42,747 bases of DNA. Origin: Nitrobacter sp. 62-23. GTDB taxonomy: Bacteria > Pseudomonadota > Alphaproteobacteria > Rhizobiales > Xanthobacteraceae. Shown here one piece after another: positions 8,280 to 17,006 of the stretch. Position 1 is the first letter of the stretch, and every line of letters starts with the position of its first letter. A program made the position numbers and the translations under genes. The notes beneath the pieces are model-generated. The model ran no database searches and had not been told where the DNA came from. It worked only from the letters and a program-made list of their open reading frames with translations. The stretch is from contig NZ_MKSM01000118.1 in the NCBI RefSeq assembly GCF_001897285.1, positions 1 to 42,747 on the forward strand. Reading direction: 5' to 3'.

Positions 8280-10550
8280 TCAGATCTGACCGTGGAAAGT
8301 GCGGCTGATCACGTCTCTTTGCTGTTCCGGCGTAAGACGAACGAAGTTGACGGCATAGCCAGAGACTCGAATAGTGAGCTGAGGGTACTTATCCGGATTC
8401 TTCATCGCGTCCTCGAGCGTATCTCTATCGATCACATTCAGATTCATATGGAACCCGCCTCGATCAAAGTACACGTCAAACGCCTTCACGGCTTCTTCGA
8501 TCAGCTGGCTTTCCGATAGATGCGCCTTCTGTGGAGCGACGGAGACCGTATAGCTGATGCCGTCCTGCGCATCTTTGTAGGGAAGCTTTGCAACAGACAG
8601 GCAGGAAGCGAGCCAGCCATGGCTGTCCCGGCCGTGCATAGGATTTGCGCCCGGCCCGAACGGCTCGCCCTTGCGGCGGCCGTCGGGGGTGTTTCCGGTC
8701 GCCTTGCCGTACACCACGTTCGAGGTAATGGTGAGCACGCTCTGCGTGTGCGTCGCATTACGATAGGTAGGATGTTTTCGTATCTTCGCCATGAAGCTCG
8801 TGACAATGTCTGATGCGATCTGATCAACGCGATCATCATTGTTGCCGAATTGTGGGGGCGCCTTATTCCCCTCATTTTGATAGTCGACCACCAACCCTGT
8901 CGGATCCCGGGTAACACGGATCTTGCCGTACTTGATTGCGCTGAGGCTGTCGGCCACCACCGACAGGCCGGCGATGCCGAATGCCATTGTTCTGAGGATG
9001 TCACTATCGTGCAGGGCCATCTCCAGGCGTTCATAGAAATACTTATCGTGCATATAATGGATGCAGTTCATCGCGTGGACATATGTGCGTGCCAGCCACT
9101 CCATAGTGGTGTCGAATTTGGCTATCACATCATCATAGTCGAGCAAGTCGCCCGCGACCGGACGCGTCTGAGGAGCTATCTGCTCGCCTGAGACTTCGTC
9201 GCGACCGCCATTGATCGCATACAGTAGCGCCTTCGCCAGGTTTACACGGGCGCCAAAAAACTGCATCTGCTTGCCGAGGCGCATGGCCGAAACGCAGCAG
9301 GCAATGCCGTAATCGTCGCCCCAGAACGGACGCATCAGATCGTCGTTCTCATATTGAAGGGAAGACGTATCGCGGCTGACCTTGACACAATAGCGCTTGA
9401 ATGTTGCGGGCATATGGTTGGACCAGAGAACCGTAATGTTCGGCTCGGGTGCCGGGCCGAGATTTGTAAGCGTGTGCAGCATGCGATAGCTGCTCTTGGT
9501 CACCAGCGTGCGCCCGTCCAGATCCATACCGCCGACGCACTCTGTCGCCCAATAAGGGTCTCCGCTGAACAGCGCGTCGTAATCGGGCGTTCGCAAAAAG
9601 CGGACTATGCGAAGCTTTTGGACCAGTTGATCCCAGAGCTCCTGAGCCTTGCCTTCGTCCAAAACTCCCTGCTTAAGATCCCGTTCGATGTAGATGTCGA
9701 GGAAGCTCGATATCCGGCCGATGGACATTGCTGCCCCGTTCGCCTCCTTGATCGCCCCCAGATAGGCAAAGTAGGTCCATTGGAATGCCTCCTGAGCATT
9801 GCGAGCCGGCTTCGATATATCGAAGCCATATAGCTTGGCCATCGAGGACAGGTCCTCGAGCGCGCGCATCTGGTCGGACAGTTCTTCGCGTAACCGAATG
9901 ATGTCATCGCTCGGCCACATGTCATCGATCTGTTCCCGCTCTGCTCGCTTGGCTGCGAGAAGGCGATCAATCCCGTAAAGAGCGACCCGCCGGTAATCTC
10001 CAATGATACGGCCACGACCGTAAGCATCCGGCAGGCCGGTGATAATCCCGGACTTCCGGCATTTCATGATTTCGGGCGTATAGGCGTCGAAGACGCCGTC
10101 GTTATGCGATTTTCGGTATTTCGTGAAAACCTCGTGGACGACCGGGTCGGGTTCGAAGCCCGCAGCCTTGAGGCCCGCCTCGACCATCCGCAATCCGCCG
10201 AACGGAAAAATCGCCCGCTTGAAAGGCCGGTCGGTCTGAAGACCCACAATAACTTCATTATCACGATCGATGTAACCAGCCTTGTGGGCAAGCAGTGTCG
10301 AGGCAGTTTGAGCATCGACTGCAAGGACCCCCTTTTTCCGTTCCTCGGCGAAATACGGCTGCAACTTTGCCCAGACAGCCTTGGTGCGCTGCGACGGACC
10401 AGTGAGAAAAGCTTCGTCGCCTGTGTAAGGCGTAGCATTTCGGACAATGAAATCGCGAACATTGATGGAACTGAGCCAATCACCAGGCTGGAAATCACTC
10501 CAGCAATCTCCGGTCTCAGCTTCCTTCCTCAGAGCTGCGCTTGCCTTCAT
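8280..10550 (-). CDS. pflB: Formate C-acetyltransferase (pyruvate formate-lyase)
   Basis: A 756-residue glycyl-radical enzyme converting pyruvate and CoA to formate and acetyl-CoA. From ATG 10550 (GGGAG, 8 bases upstream) the adjacent catalytic cysteines in GIACCVSAM fall at 418-419, the same numbers as in E. coli PflB. The glycyl-radical loop RVSGYAVNF has Gly731, near the C-terminus as expected. The frame also opens at GTG 10580, but the ribosome site and the length favour 10550. First gene of pflB-pflA-aspT, with a perfect FNR/FixK palindrome centred about 90 bases upstream of the ATG. Its acetyl-CoA is the natural substrate of the Pta-AckA pair at 24-26 kb. PFL is uncommon in this bacterial group. 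Confidence 0.96.
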   Translation of the reverse strand: MKASAALRKEAETGDCWSDFQPGDWLSSINVRDFIVRNATPYTGDEAFLTGPSQRTKAVWAKLQPYFAEERKKGVLAVDAQTASTLLAHKAGYIDRDNEVIVGLQTDRPFKRAIFPFGGLRMVEAGLKAAGFEPDPVVHEVFTKYRKSHNDGVFDAYTPEIMKCRKSGIITGLPDAYGRGRIIGDYRRVALYGIDRLLAAKRAEREQIDDMWPSDDIIRLREELSDQMRALEDLSSMAKLYGFDISKPARNAQEAFQWTYFAYLGAIKEANGAAMSIGRISSFLDIYIERDLKQGVLDEGKAQELWDQLVQKLRIVRFLRTPDYDALFSGDPYWATECVGGMDLDGRTLVTKSSYRMLHTLTNLGPAPEPNITVLWSNHMPATFKRYCVKVSRDTSSLQYENDDLMRPFWGDDYGIACCVSAMRLGKQMQFFGARVNLAKALLYAINGGRDEVSGEQIAPQTRPVAGDLLDYDDVIAKFDTTMEWLARTYVHAMNCIHYMHDKYFYERLEMALHDSDILRTMAFGIAGLSVVADSLSAIKYGKIRVTRDPTGLVVDYQNEGNKAPPQFGNNDDRVDQIASDIVTSFMAKIRKHPTYRNATHTQSVLTITSNVVYGKATGNTPDGRRKGEPFGPGANPMHGRDSHGWLASCLSVAKLPYKDAQDGISYTVSVAPQKAHLSESQLIEEAVKAFDVYFDRGGFHMNLNVIDRDTLEDAMKNPDKYPQLTIRVSGYAVNFVRLTPEQQRDVISRTFHGQI

Positions 10551-10634
10551 GGTGCATCTCCCACCGGCCTGGACTGACACGTTATACGCACTTCGGCGCG
10601 TGTCCTGACGATCGGAGCCCTAGCATCTCCGGCT

Positions 10635-10648
10635 TTGATTTAAGTCAA
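10635..10648. promoter_or_regulatory. FNR/FixK-type box upstream of pflB
   Basis: TTGATTTAAGTCAA, an exact match to TTGAY-N4-RTCAA. Its centre lies about 91 bases before the pflB ATG, in the 290-base gap between pflB and the DUF2950 gene. No other feature was seen in this gap. Confidence 0.85.
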
Positions 10649-10840
10649 ACAAAAATCAGTCAGCCGTGACATTTTCGGCCTGGAGATAGTCGATGCAGCG
10701 TTACTGTGGATGCAAGGGAAGTCGATTGCATCCGCCCCGCCAAAAGTGAGATGTTGATCTATATTGACAAGCTGATGCTTAGCGCTTCAGCCCATCGCTT
10801 GCCCGCCCACATTGCCCTCAGGAAACCAGAACACCTACGT

Positions 10841-11770
10841 TCAAGGCTTCGCCACATCAACCTTCTTCCAGGTCTGATCTGGATCAAACAGAACGATACG
10901 TTTGGCGAGAAATTCCGTTTTTCTGCCGAGATCCTTTTGATAGACAGTGCCGGCGTGATTGACCATGAAGCTCATAACGCCAGAGTTGCCGTATTCGGCA
11001 GGATAGGCGATCAGCGCGAACCCGCCGATCATTTTACGCTTGACGATGTAGTTTAATGCGCCTCCGGGTGCGTCGGAGCCCTGTCCCCTCATTATTCGAA
11101 AGAAATATCCGTGATACGGGGCGCCATGCCCATCGACCTTATAGCCTTCTGATGATGCTTTCGCCGCCAACTCACCAAGTGGACTCGGGTCGCGATCGTC
11201 ACGCCAGAATAGCCCATCCTTTTTGCCCGGATTGCTGACGATACGTTGCGCGTACACGCCAACACCTTCGTTTGTACGATCCTTCTCGGCATATTCGTTC
11301 TGAGCATCTACGAAGGCGAGACAGGCCTGAATCGCATCCAATTCATTGCGCCCAATGCGGCGATAAAGAATCTCAAGACGCCCGGCGGCCGTGTCGAATT
11401 CCCAGCCGCTCTCGCTGTTGACAAGTGGAATTGGAAACGGAAATTCATCAGCGCCCAAAATGAGCGTGGCTTTCTTGTTTCCCTCAGCCTTGATAGAGTG
11501 GTTGGCATCGTAAGCGGAAAGAAAACGCTCCCGCGTCTCTTTGTCAGCAACGCTATCTCCGGATTCGACCACGTCTTCAGCGCCTCTGCCGAGGACTTTC
11601 AGAATCGCTCTCGTGGTTCCGGCCTTGACCGCCGTGGCCAATCCCGCCGCTGCATCTTCCGGCGAAGAAAAGGTCTGCTGAGCTTGGCTCACATCGGCAG
11701 ACAGTGCAACCGCTAAGATGGCCGCCGCGCCTGTCGAAGCGGCGCGGTACATCCACATTGACATTATCAT
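10841..11770 (-). CDS. DUF2950 family exported protein
   Basis: A 309-residue protein with a signal peptide (cleavage near SQAQQ, about 31). The mature part follows the DUF2950 pattern: FSSPEDAAAGLATAVKAG, RIGRNELDAIQACLAFVDAQ with EYA, then YHGYFFRIMRGQG and GFALIAYPAEYG. The function is unknown; the family is periplasmic. Its ATG overlaps the stop of the DUF3300 gene (ATGA), so the two are translationally coupled. DUF3300-DUF2950 pairing recurs in Proteobacteria, which points to a joint envelope role. It is probably under the FixK-type box in front of DUF3300. Confidence 0.85.
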   Translation of the reverse strand: MIMSMWMYRAASTGAAAILAVALSADVSQAQQTFSSPEDAAAGLATAVKAGTTRAILKVLGRGAEDVVESGDSVADKETRERFLSAYDANHSIKAEGNKKATLILGADEFPFPIPLVNSESGWEFDTAAGRLEILYRRIGRNELDAIQACLAFVDAQNEYAEKDRTNEGVGVYAQRIVSNPGKKDGLFWRDDRDPSPLGELAAKASSEGYKVDGHGAPYHGYFFRIMRGQGSDAPGGALNYIVKRKMIGGFALIAYPAEYGNSGVMSFMVNHAGTVYQKDLGRKTEFLAKRIVLFDPDQTWKKVDVAKP

Positions 11771-13392
11771 GGCGACACCTCTCGCAGCGCAGGAATTTTT
11801 GCGCCTTCAGCAAACCAGTCGCTGTAGGTTCGCAGCTTCAATCCAAGCTTCTCGTAGTAAACTCTGAGATAGCCGTCGCGACCACGGGTCACGGCCTGCG
11901 GCGCCAGGTTTTGCACTTCCTGCGCGATCACGCCGACATATGACTTGCTGCTACCGAGATAGCTGAAGCGGTAGTAGCCAAGACCGTTGGCAAGATAACC
12001 CAGCAGTACGATATCGTGTTTCAATTCGACATCGGACCGCCGTCCACCGCCTCGGAAGCCGCCACCACCACCACCACCACCACGGAAGCCGCCGCCATGG
12101 CCCCCCCTACCGGCGAATGCCGCGCCGCCACGTCCGGCGAAGCCGCCAGCACCTCGTCCGCCCAGGCTCGCATGACCACGAGCCGAGGCCGCGGCAGCCA
12201 CCCTGCCCGACGATATGTTCATGGCACCGCCACGACTGGCTGCGCCGCGCGCCGCGCCGCCAGCACGGTTGGCAGCCCTGTTACCCGCTCTGGCACGGTC
12301 GCCGCCGCCTCTGGCACGATCCGCTGCGCCCGATCGACCGCCACGACCGCCGCCCGACCGGTCACGTGAAGCCGCACGGTCGTCCGCACGCCCCCCGACT
12401 GCGCGATCTCCGCCGCCAGGTCGGCCCTGCTCCGGACGAAGCACCTGCTGCCCATCGCGGCCACGAAAATCCATGCGGTTCGAAGCGCCTGACCTCAGAT
12501 CGTTGTTGCCGAAACGCTGCTGAACATTCGCATTGTTATATCGCACGCCTTGGCGATGCGCCGGATTATGCTGCCAGTTGTTTCCGACGTTGTTTATTCT
12601 GTTGTAGTGATTGACGTAGAGATTGCGGTTACCCCAATTGAACCCGCCGCCCCAATAATTGCCCCAGCGTCCGATAGCCCAGCCCGCACCGAACGCGAGC
12701 CCTGCCGCGATCACTCCCGTGCCGATATAGGACGGATATCCGAAGTAGTAAGGTGGATATTCCGTATAGGGCCAAGTCCCGTAAACCGTTTCCGGATCGT
12801 AGTAGGGCACGTACATCGTATCGGGACTGGCAGCCTCGATAACGATCGTCTGCCTGTTTTCTTGCGTTTGGACGCTGACCTTCTGCTGCTTGGTGGTAAC
12901 GAGCTTCTTGTTGTCATAGGCTTTGGTGCGAAGGCGTTGAATTGCATCCATGACATCCGCTTGCTGTGCGAGAACCGCATCACCGAGACGCTTGGTCCAG
13001 TCGATCTTGTCGCTCATCATCGCAATGACGTCAGGAGTGCTCGAAAGTGCCTTGACACTATCGTCCCATGATTGCTTTTCAACTTCGCTCTTCAACGCAT
13101 CGCCTTTCAGCGTTTTGCGCTCCTTGAGCCAGCGGTCGGCCTGCACGACTTCCAGCGGATAAGTCGACGCCGCCAGTACATTTGCCAGCAACTCATCGGG
13201 ATAAAGCGCAATCGGGGCAACCAGCGCTTCGAGTTGCTCGGGTTTCAACAACTCGGCACCGGGCGACGATTTAGTCGTCGGCTGCGGCTCGTTGCTGGGG
13301 CCAGACGATTGGTCTCCCGTCTGGGCGAAGACAGCGGCGGAACTCGCCATTAGCAGTACTAGCACGATCAACGTCTTGCCGCAGCGGAACAT
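11767..13392 (-). CDS. DUF3300 exported protein with Gly/Arg-rich linker and S74-like tail
   Basis: A 541-residue secreted protein. The start ATG 13392 follows GAGGAG; the frame is open to 13533, but the FixK box lies inside that extension. The signal peptide ends near VFAQ (24). The DUF3300 region (about 45-290) has LVAPIALYPDELLANVLAASTYP and PYYDPETVYGTWPY. Then comes a very Gly/Arg/Ala-rich stretch (about 300-455, including runs of Gly coded by a CCA/ACC repeat on the plus strand near 12060-12085). The last 80 residues (LKHDIVLLGYLANGLGYYRF, then YVGVIAQEVQNLAPQAV) resemble the peptidase S74 intramolecular chaperone domain of phage tail spikes. That domain normally trimerises and self-cleaves. 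The role is unknown and the location is probably envelope. Confidence 0.85.
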   Translation of the reverse strand: MFRCGKTLIVLVLLMASSAAVFAQTGDQSSGPSNEPQPTTKSSPGAELLKPEQLEALVAPIALYPDELLANVLAASTYPLEVVQADRWLKERKTLKGDALKSEVEKQSWDDSVKALSSTPDVIAMMSDKIDWTKRLGDAVLAQQADVMDAIQRLRTKAYDNKKLVTTKQQKVSVQTQENRQTIVIEAASPDTMYVPYYDPETVYGTWPYTEYPPYYFGYPSYIGTGVIAAGLAFGAGWAIGRWGNYWGGGFNWGNRNLYVNHYNRINNVGNNWQHNPAHRQGVRYNNANVQQRFGNNDLRSGASNRMDFRGRDGQQVLRPEQGRPGGGDRAVGGRADDRAASRDRSGGGRGGRSGAADRARGGGDRARAGNRAANRAGGAARGAASRGGAMNISSGRVAAAASARGHASLGGRGAGGFAGRGGAAFAGRGGHGGGFRGGGGGGGGFRGGGRRSDVELKHDIVLLGYLANGLGYYRFSYLGSSKSYVGVIAQEVQNLAPQAVTRGRDGYLRVYYEKLGLKLRTYSDWFAEGAKIPALREVSP

Positions 13393-13446
13393 CTCGCTTC
13401 TCCTCGGGTTCATCGCTGCAAGATGGATCCGGGCCTGGCTCGTACT

Positions 13447-13460
13447 TTGACAAAAATCAA
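13447..13460. promoter_or_regulatory. FNR/FixK-type box upstream of DUF3300-DUF2950
   Basis: TTGACAAAAATCAA matches TTGAY-N4-RTCAA exactly. It lies 55 bases before the DUF3300 ATG and 70 bases past the end of the histidine kinase gene. Confidence 0.8.
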
Positions 13461-13529
13461 CGAAACTAACGGCGCCGTTTTTGCTGCAACGCAAGACCAG
13501 CGTGGCCGCACGTATCATCTCAAAACTGA

Positions 13530-15422
13530 TCATCTCGAAACCGATCGACCATGCGCAGACGGAAGCCTGATCGCGAAAAGTGCACCGCCGGACGATAAGT
13601 TTGCCGCAGAAATCTGCCCCTGATGCGCCTCGACAATAGTTCGGACAATCGCGAGCCCCATACCCATACCCTGGGGTTTTGTCGTGAAAAATGGATCGAA
13701 GATGCTCTTGAGATCTCCGGCGGCTATGCCGGGGCCGGTGTCGCTGATCCTAATTTCTACGATGTCGTCCGAAAGATTCGTAATTACGCTAACTTCACGC
13801 TCATTTGCGTCCGCTTCGGATATTGCTTCTACTGCATTGACAATCAAATTCAGAACGACTTGTTGTAATTGAACGGCATCGCCCTTGACGGTCAGATCGA
13901 CCGAGGTCGTGACGCATCTTAATATAATATTGCGCCCCTGAGCCATGGCTGTAACAAATCCGATTACCTGCCGCACCGTTTCGTTCAAATCGATACATTT
14001 CATCTCAAAGGGTGTTTTCCTCAACAGGCTGCGTAGCCGACGTATCACTTCGCTGGCGCGCTGATCGTCGCGTCTGATGTCAACGAGAATGTCCCGCAAT
14101 TCATTCAGATCTGGCGAAGAGCTGTTCAGTATGAGTTCGGCCGTCTCGGCGTTGGTAAGGATTGAGCCTAGCGGCTGGTTTAGCTCGTGCGTGATGGAAG
14201 CCGTCAGTTCGCCGACAGTCGAGTAGCGATTAATATGCGCAAGCTCCGTCAAGCGGAGCCGCGATTCAACTTCCGCGAGGCGTCGGCGACGCCGTTCGCG
14301 GAGCAGTCCGCTGATCAATCCTCCTTGAATCAGGATTACGATCGCAATCAGCGAAAGCGGCCAGCTGTATTTTTTCCAGATACTTGGCTCACGAAATAAA
14401 ACTTCGCTTCCTGGAGGCAAGCTGCTCTCACTGATACCCCAACGCTGCATTTCGCGCCAATCAAACTTGGGGTTGGCATATTTGATCGCAGCAGGCCTTA
14501 CGTCGCGAGGCTTTTCTCCACCAAGGATACGAACGGCAACGACAGCCGTAAGCCTGCTAATTTCGAGAACGGAATACATCGGCCCGCCAACGATCTCATT
14601 GCCAAAAAAGCCATCGTCGTAGGAAAAAATCGGAGCGTTGGACACTCGATGGAGTTGCCGAAGCGCTGTATTCCCTTCGTAAGAAATCCCTGTTGCGTCG
14701 ACATTCATCAGATGCCAGAAGATGGCGGTGTTTGGCGGTAGCGTTTCGCTTTTCTTCAAAAACTCCTGAAACGAGATATCCTCGGGCCAGATGAACTCAA
14801 CTTTCTTCTCAAGAGATGCGGCGGCCTTGCGGAGCTCACCGAGCCAGAATTTCTCGTTTGGTGATATTCCATTCACAACGACAATTCGCTTCGTATCAGG
14901 AAGAACCCGAAGGATCGTCTCGAAAGAAAGGCGAAAATTATGAGAAACAGCAATAATGGTGTCGTTATCTAACAAATCCGAGAACTGGATACGACGCTGC
15001 TCGACAGCCGTTAGTATCAGGGGAATTTGAGTGAACAAACCTTGGCGGTTATGCTGAATAAAATTCGAGGCAGGGGCGCCAATGGCAATAACGATATCCG
15101 GAGGGTGTTTGGAATAAAGTGCGTTCAAGTAAGCAATAAATGGCAGCCCAGGATTTTCATCGTCGGAAAGCGCTGAAACTAATGAGTGGTCTTGAAAATC
15201 GATCCGCCATGGCGACAACTGTTCCAGATTTTCGCGAATGGTTTTGGCATATGCTCCCCACGGTCTGAAATCCCGCCCAAAGGAATTCAGAATTAACACT
15301 CGTTTGATCTCGCGACTTTGAGCACCGCGCGCGAGTTCGGACGGGATGGTCGCCCAGACCAGCAGGCAGACGAATAGACGACTAACGACACCTATCGCTA
15401 CGATCGGAACGCATCCGTTCAT
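13530..15422 (-). CDS. Sensor histidine kinase with ABC-substrate-binding-like periplasmic domain
   Basis: 630 residues. The N-terminal hydrophobic segment (about 5-32) is followed by a periplasmic region (about 38-335) with the ABC_sub_bind fold pattern (VLILNSFGRDFRPWGAYAK, PPDIVIAIGAPASNF, RIVVVNGISPNEKFW). A second membrane span is at about 353-374. HisKA has the phospho-acceptor His412 in SITHELNQPLGSILTN. HATPase_c has NLIVNAVEAI, DTGPGIAAGDL and GMGMGLAIVRTI. It has no PAS or haem domain, so it is not FixL-like and probably senses a small periplasmic ligand. No response regulator is adjacent; the nearest are at 20.6 and 21.1 kb, so the partner is inferred. It starts at ATG 15422. Confidence 0.9.
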   Translation of the reverse strand: MNGCVPIVAIGVVSRLFVCLLVWATIPSELARGAQSREIKRVLILNSFGRDFRPWGAYAKTIRENLEQLSPWRIDFQDHSLVSALSDDENPGLPFIAYLNALYSKHPPDIVIAIGAPASNFIQHNRQGLFTQIPLILTAVEQRRIQFSDLLDNDTIIAVSHNFRLSFETILRVLPDTKRIVVVNGISPNEKFWLGELRKAAASLEKKVEFIWPEDISFQEFLKKSETLPPNTAIFWHLMNVDATGISYEGNTALRQLHRVSNAPIFSYDDGFFGNEIVGGPMYSVLEISRLTAVVAVRILGGEKPRDVRPAAIKYANPKFDWREMQRWGISESSLPPGSEVLFREPSIWKKYSWPLSLIAIVILIQGGLISGLLRERRRRRLAEVESRLRLTELAHINRYSTVGELTASITHELNQPLGSILTNAETAELILNSSSPDLNELRDILVDIRRDDQRASEVIRRLRSLLRKTPFEMKCIDLNETVRQVIGFVTAMAQGRNIILRCVTTSVDLTVKGDAVQLQQVVLNLIVNAVEAISEADANEREVSVITNLSDDIVEIRISDTGPGIAAGDLKSIFDPFFTTKPQGMGMGLAIVRTIVEAHQGQISAANLSSGGALFAIRLPSAHGRSVSR

Positions 15423-15591
15423 CTTCGTATCCCGGCGTCTTCACCACGGCAGCGGCAACGGCCTAGCGCATCATCCTCTAAACGACCTCCTCGCCGTAGC
15501 TATTCGGCATCAGCGGTCGATCGATACTTGCCTCGACTTCCAAGAATGCTCCAGCCTTAGTTCACACACAATCGATCAAAGGTGCGATTCG

Positions 15592-16011
15592 CTAGATATG
15601 GCACCGATGATATTGGGCATCTATTCCTTCCATGCCCGGGAATTTTCGGGTGATGGTGTCAGCATCGATCACCTTCAGGAAGAACTGGATTTGTGAAAGC
15701 ATGATACCGGAGTCGCAGGCGACAACGAGATTGATGGTTCGGTCGCTCTCCTTCCTCGACTTGATCAGACAACTTGCGGATTTTCCTCTTAGGCGATTTG
15801 CCTCAGCGATGAACCCACTACCGTAAGCACCTGAAAAGCTCGTAAAACTGACCTGACGTGCGCGTCCTTTGCGTGTAAATATCTTATTGCATTGCTTCGC
15901 GCTCGTGGCCCACGCCCCGGAAAGGTCGAACGCATTCACCGTCTGCGACGACAGTAGGACGGAACCCGCAGCAACCGCCGCCGCAAAAACATGCTTTCGA
16001 AGCACACTCAT
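15592..16011 (-). CDS. Exported protein of unknown function
   Basis: 139 residues from ATG 16011 with AGGAAAG just upstream. A clear signal peptide (cleavage near VNAFD, 27) is followed by DLSGAWATSAKQCNKIFTRK. The mature protein has four cysteines (about 41, 81, 99 and 137). The start LSGxWxTxxxxC is reminiscent of small exported proteins of Bradyrhizobium, but I do not recognise a named family. It stands alone between the kinase gene and a decayed membrane-protein gene. The gap 15423-15591 shows nothing. Confidence 0.7.
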   Translation of the reverse strand: MSVLRKHVFAAAVAAGSVLLSSQTVNAFDLSGAWATSAKQCNKIFTRKGRARQVSFTSFSGAYGSGFIAEANRLRGKSASCLIKSRKESDRTINLVVACDSGIMLSQIQFFLKVIDADTITRKFPGMEGIDAQYHRCHI

Positions 16012-16081
16012 AGCTTTCCTCCTTGAATCTGTCGCCTCGGAAAGAATTCGTGCCTGGCATTCTGGTTTGCTTCGGTATCAT

Positions 16082-16290
16082 CCGGCGTGATGCCCGCGAT
16101 TTATCGACCGTACTTGCGATGCTGAGCAACGGCGTACCGAAATCGGTGATATCGATCAGCACAAGCAATAGTCCCGCAATCCAGAACAAGTGGATGTGCA
16201 AAAAAGCCAATGAGTAGCTACGATCTCGAATTGCAATTTTTCTGACTTGTGCGCCGTCTACTCCGGTAAGCTATGCAATCGCAAATACAG
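16082..16290 (-). pseudogene. Decayed membrane protein gene (same family as 33448-33627)
   Basis: Reading the minus strand from about 16290 gives LYLRLHSLPE, a stop (TAG), TAHKSEKLQFEIVA, then a frame change and AFLHIHLFWIAGLLLVLID followed by DFGTPLLSIAS. The first part aligns with IYLQLHSLPERMAHKS encoded at 33.5 kb. The order HSLPE, AHKS, QFEIVA and a final hydrophobic span is that of one small membrane protein. The N-terminal third is not recognisable. A nonsense codon and a frameshift make this a pseudogene. A TTG-started frame at 16210 could in principle express the last span only. Confidence 0.65.
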
Positions 16291-16422
16291 CGCGCCGAGG
16301 GAGCAAGATTGAAGGCGGGTGGTGTGGAACCATGTATCTTCTCGTTCAACTCTCCCCATCCTGGCTGTCCCCAGCCGCCAGAAACCTCAGCGTGCACGGT
16401 ACGCACCGCCGATGCGAATTGC

Positions 16423-16436
16423 TTGACTTAGATCAA
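16423..16436. promoter_or_regulatory. FNR/FixK-type box upstream of the 16.5 kb gene and ppk2
   Basis: TTGACTTAGATCAA, an exact TTGAY-N4-RTCAA palindrome, 71 bases before the ATG at 16508. This spacing suits a class II-like activator site. Confidence 0.85.
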
Positions 16437-16507
16437 GGCAACGACGTCGACCCGATCTAGCCTTGCGACAATGCGGGAGTAGACCAAACCGTCAGGAGTC
16501 CTCCGTC

Positions 16508-16963
16508 ATGCCAGGTAGCATCGATGACCTCATTCCCAGTGCGAAGCAAATCCGCAAAGAAGCAGCCCTTAAGGAGGCCGAAAGGGCGGATCAATATGCC
16601 CGGCTGGCAGCGGCCGCCGAAGCCGAAAAGCAAGCGCTGATCGAACGGCTCAGTCGTCCGTCAGGAAAATCCGAAGACGAGAAAATCCAACTCGCCTCGA
16701 CGATCATCCAGCGAGCAGTGCGAAACGGACTAACCGAAGTGCAGGTGTATCGGTTTCCCAACTCGCTATGTACGGATAATGGCCGTGCCATCAATCAGCA
16801 GGAATCCGGTTGGGAGAATACATTGATGGGGATTCCGAAGGAGATCTTCGAGCTTTGGCGCACTTACCTGAAGCCGCGGGGCTATCGCATTGGCTACCAG
16901 ATCATCGACTACCCCGAAGGTATTCCGGGGGATATCGGTATCACTATTTCCTGGGGAGATTGA
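16508..16963 (+). CDS. Conserved hypothetical protein with coiled-coil N-terminus
   Basis: 151 residues from ATG 16508 (AGGAG upstream). Residues about 10-60 are rich in Ala, Glu and Lys with heptad-like spacing (KQIRKEAALKEAERADQYAR), so a coiled coil is likely. The C-terminal half, with QVYRFPNSLCTDNGRAINQ and GYQIIDYPEGIPGDIGITIS, looks globular. I do not recognise the family. It precedes ppk2 by 43 bases on the same strand under a perfect FixK-type box, so the two are probably cotranscribed and may act together in polyphosphate metabolism. That functional link rests only on position. Confidence 0.75.
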   Translation: MPGSIDDLIPSAKQIRKEAALKEAERADQYARLAAAAEAEKQALIERLSRPSGKSEDEKIQLASTIIQRAVRNGLTEVQVYRFPNSLCTDNGRAINQQESGWENTLMGIPKEIFELWRTYLKPRGYRIGYQIIDYPEGIPGDIGITISWGD

Positions 16964-17006
16964 GAACAGTCCAGTGGAGTTTGATCTGAAGCCGCGGAAG
17001 GTAAGC

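Noticed and set aside
10750-10775. TTGATCTATATTGACAA as another FixK box
   Set aside because: The half-sites do not form the required TTGAY-N4-RTCAA arrangement; the second half is ATTGA.
12055-12090. CCA/ACC tandem repeat as a possible phase-variable tract
   Set aside because: The repeat encodes a Gly run in frame and its unit is a multiple of three, so slippage would not switch the gene off; it is ordinary for a Gly-rich linker.
11767-13533. DUF3300 protein starting at 13533 (588 residues)
   Set aside because: The extension contains the FixK-type box and no signal-like sequence; ATG 13392 has a strong ribosome site directly before a signal peptide.
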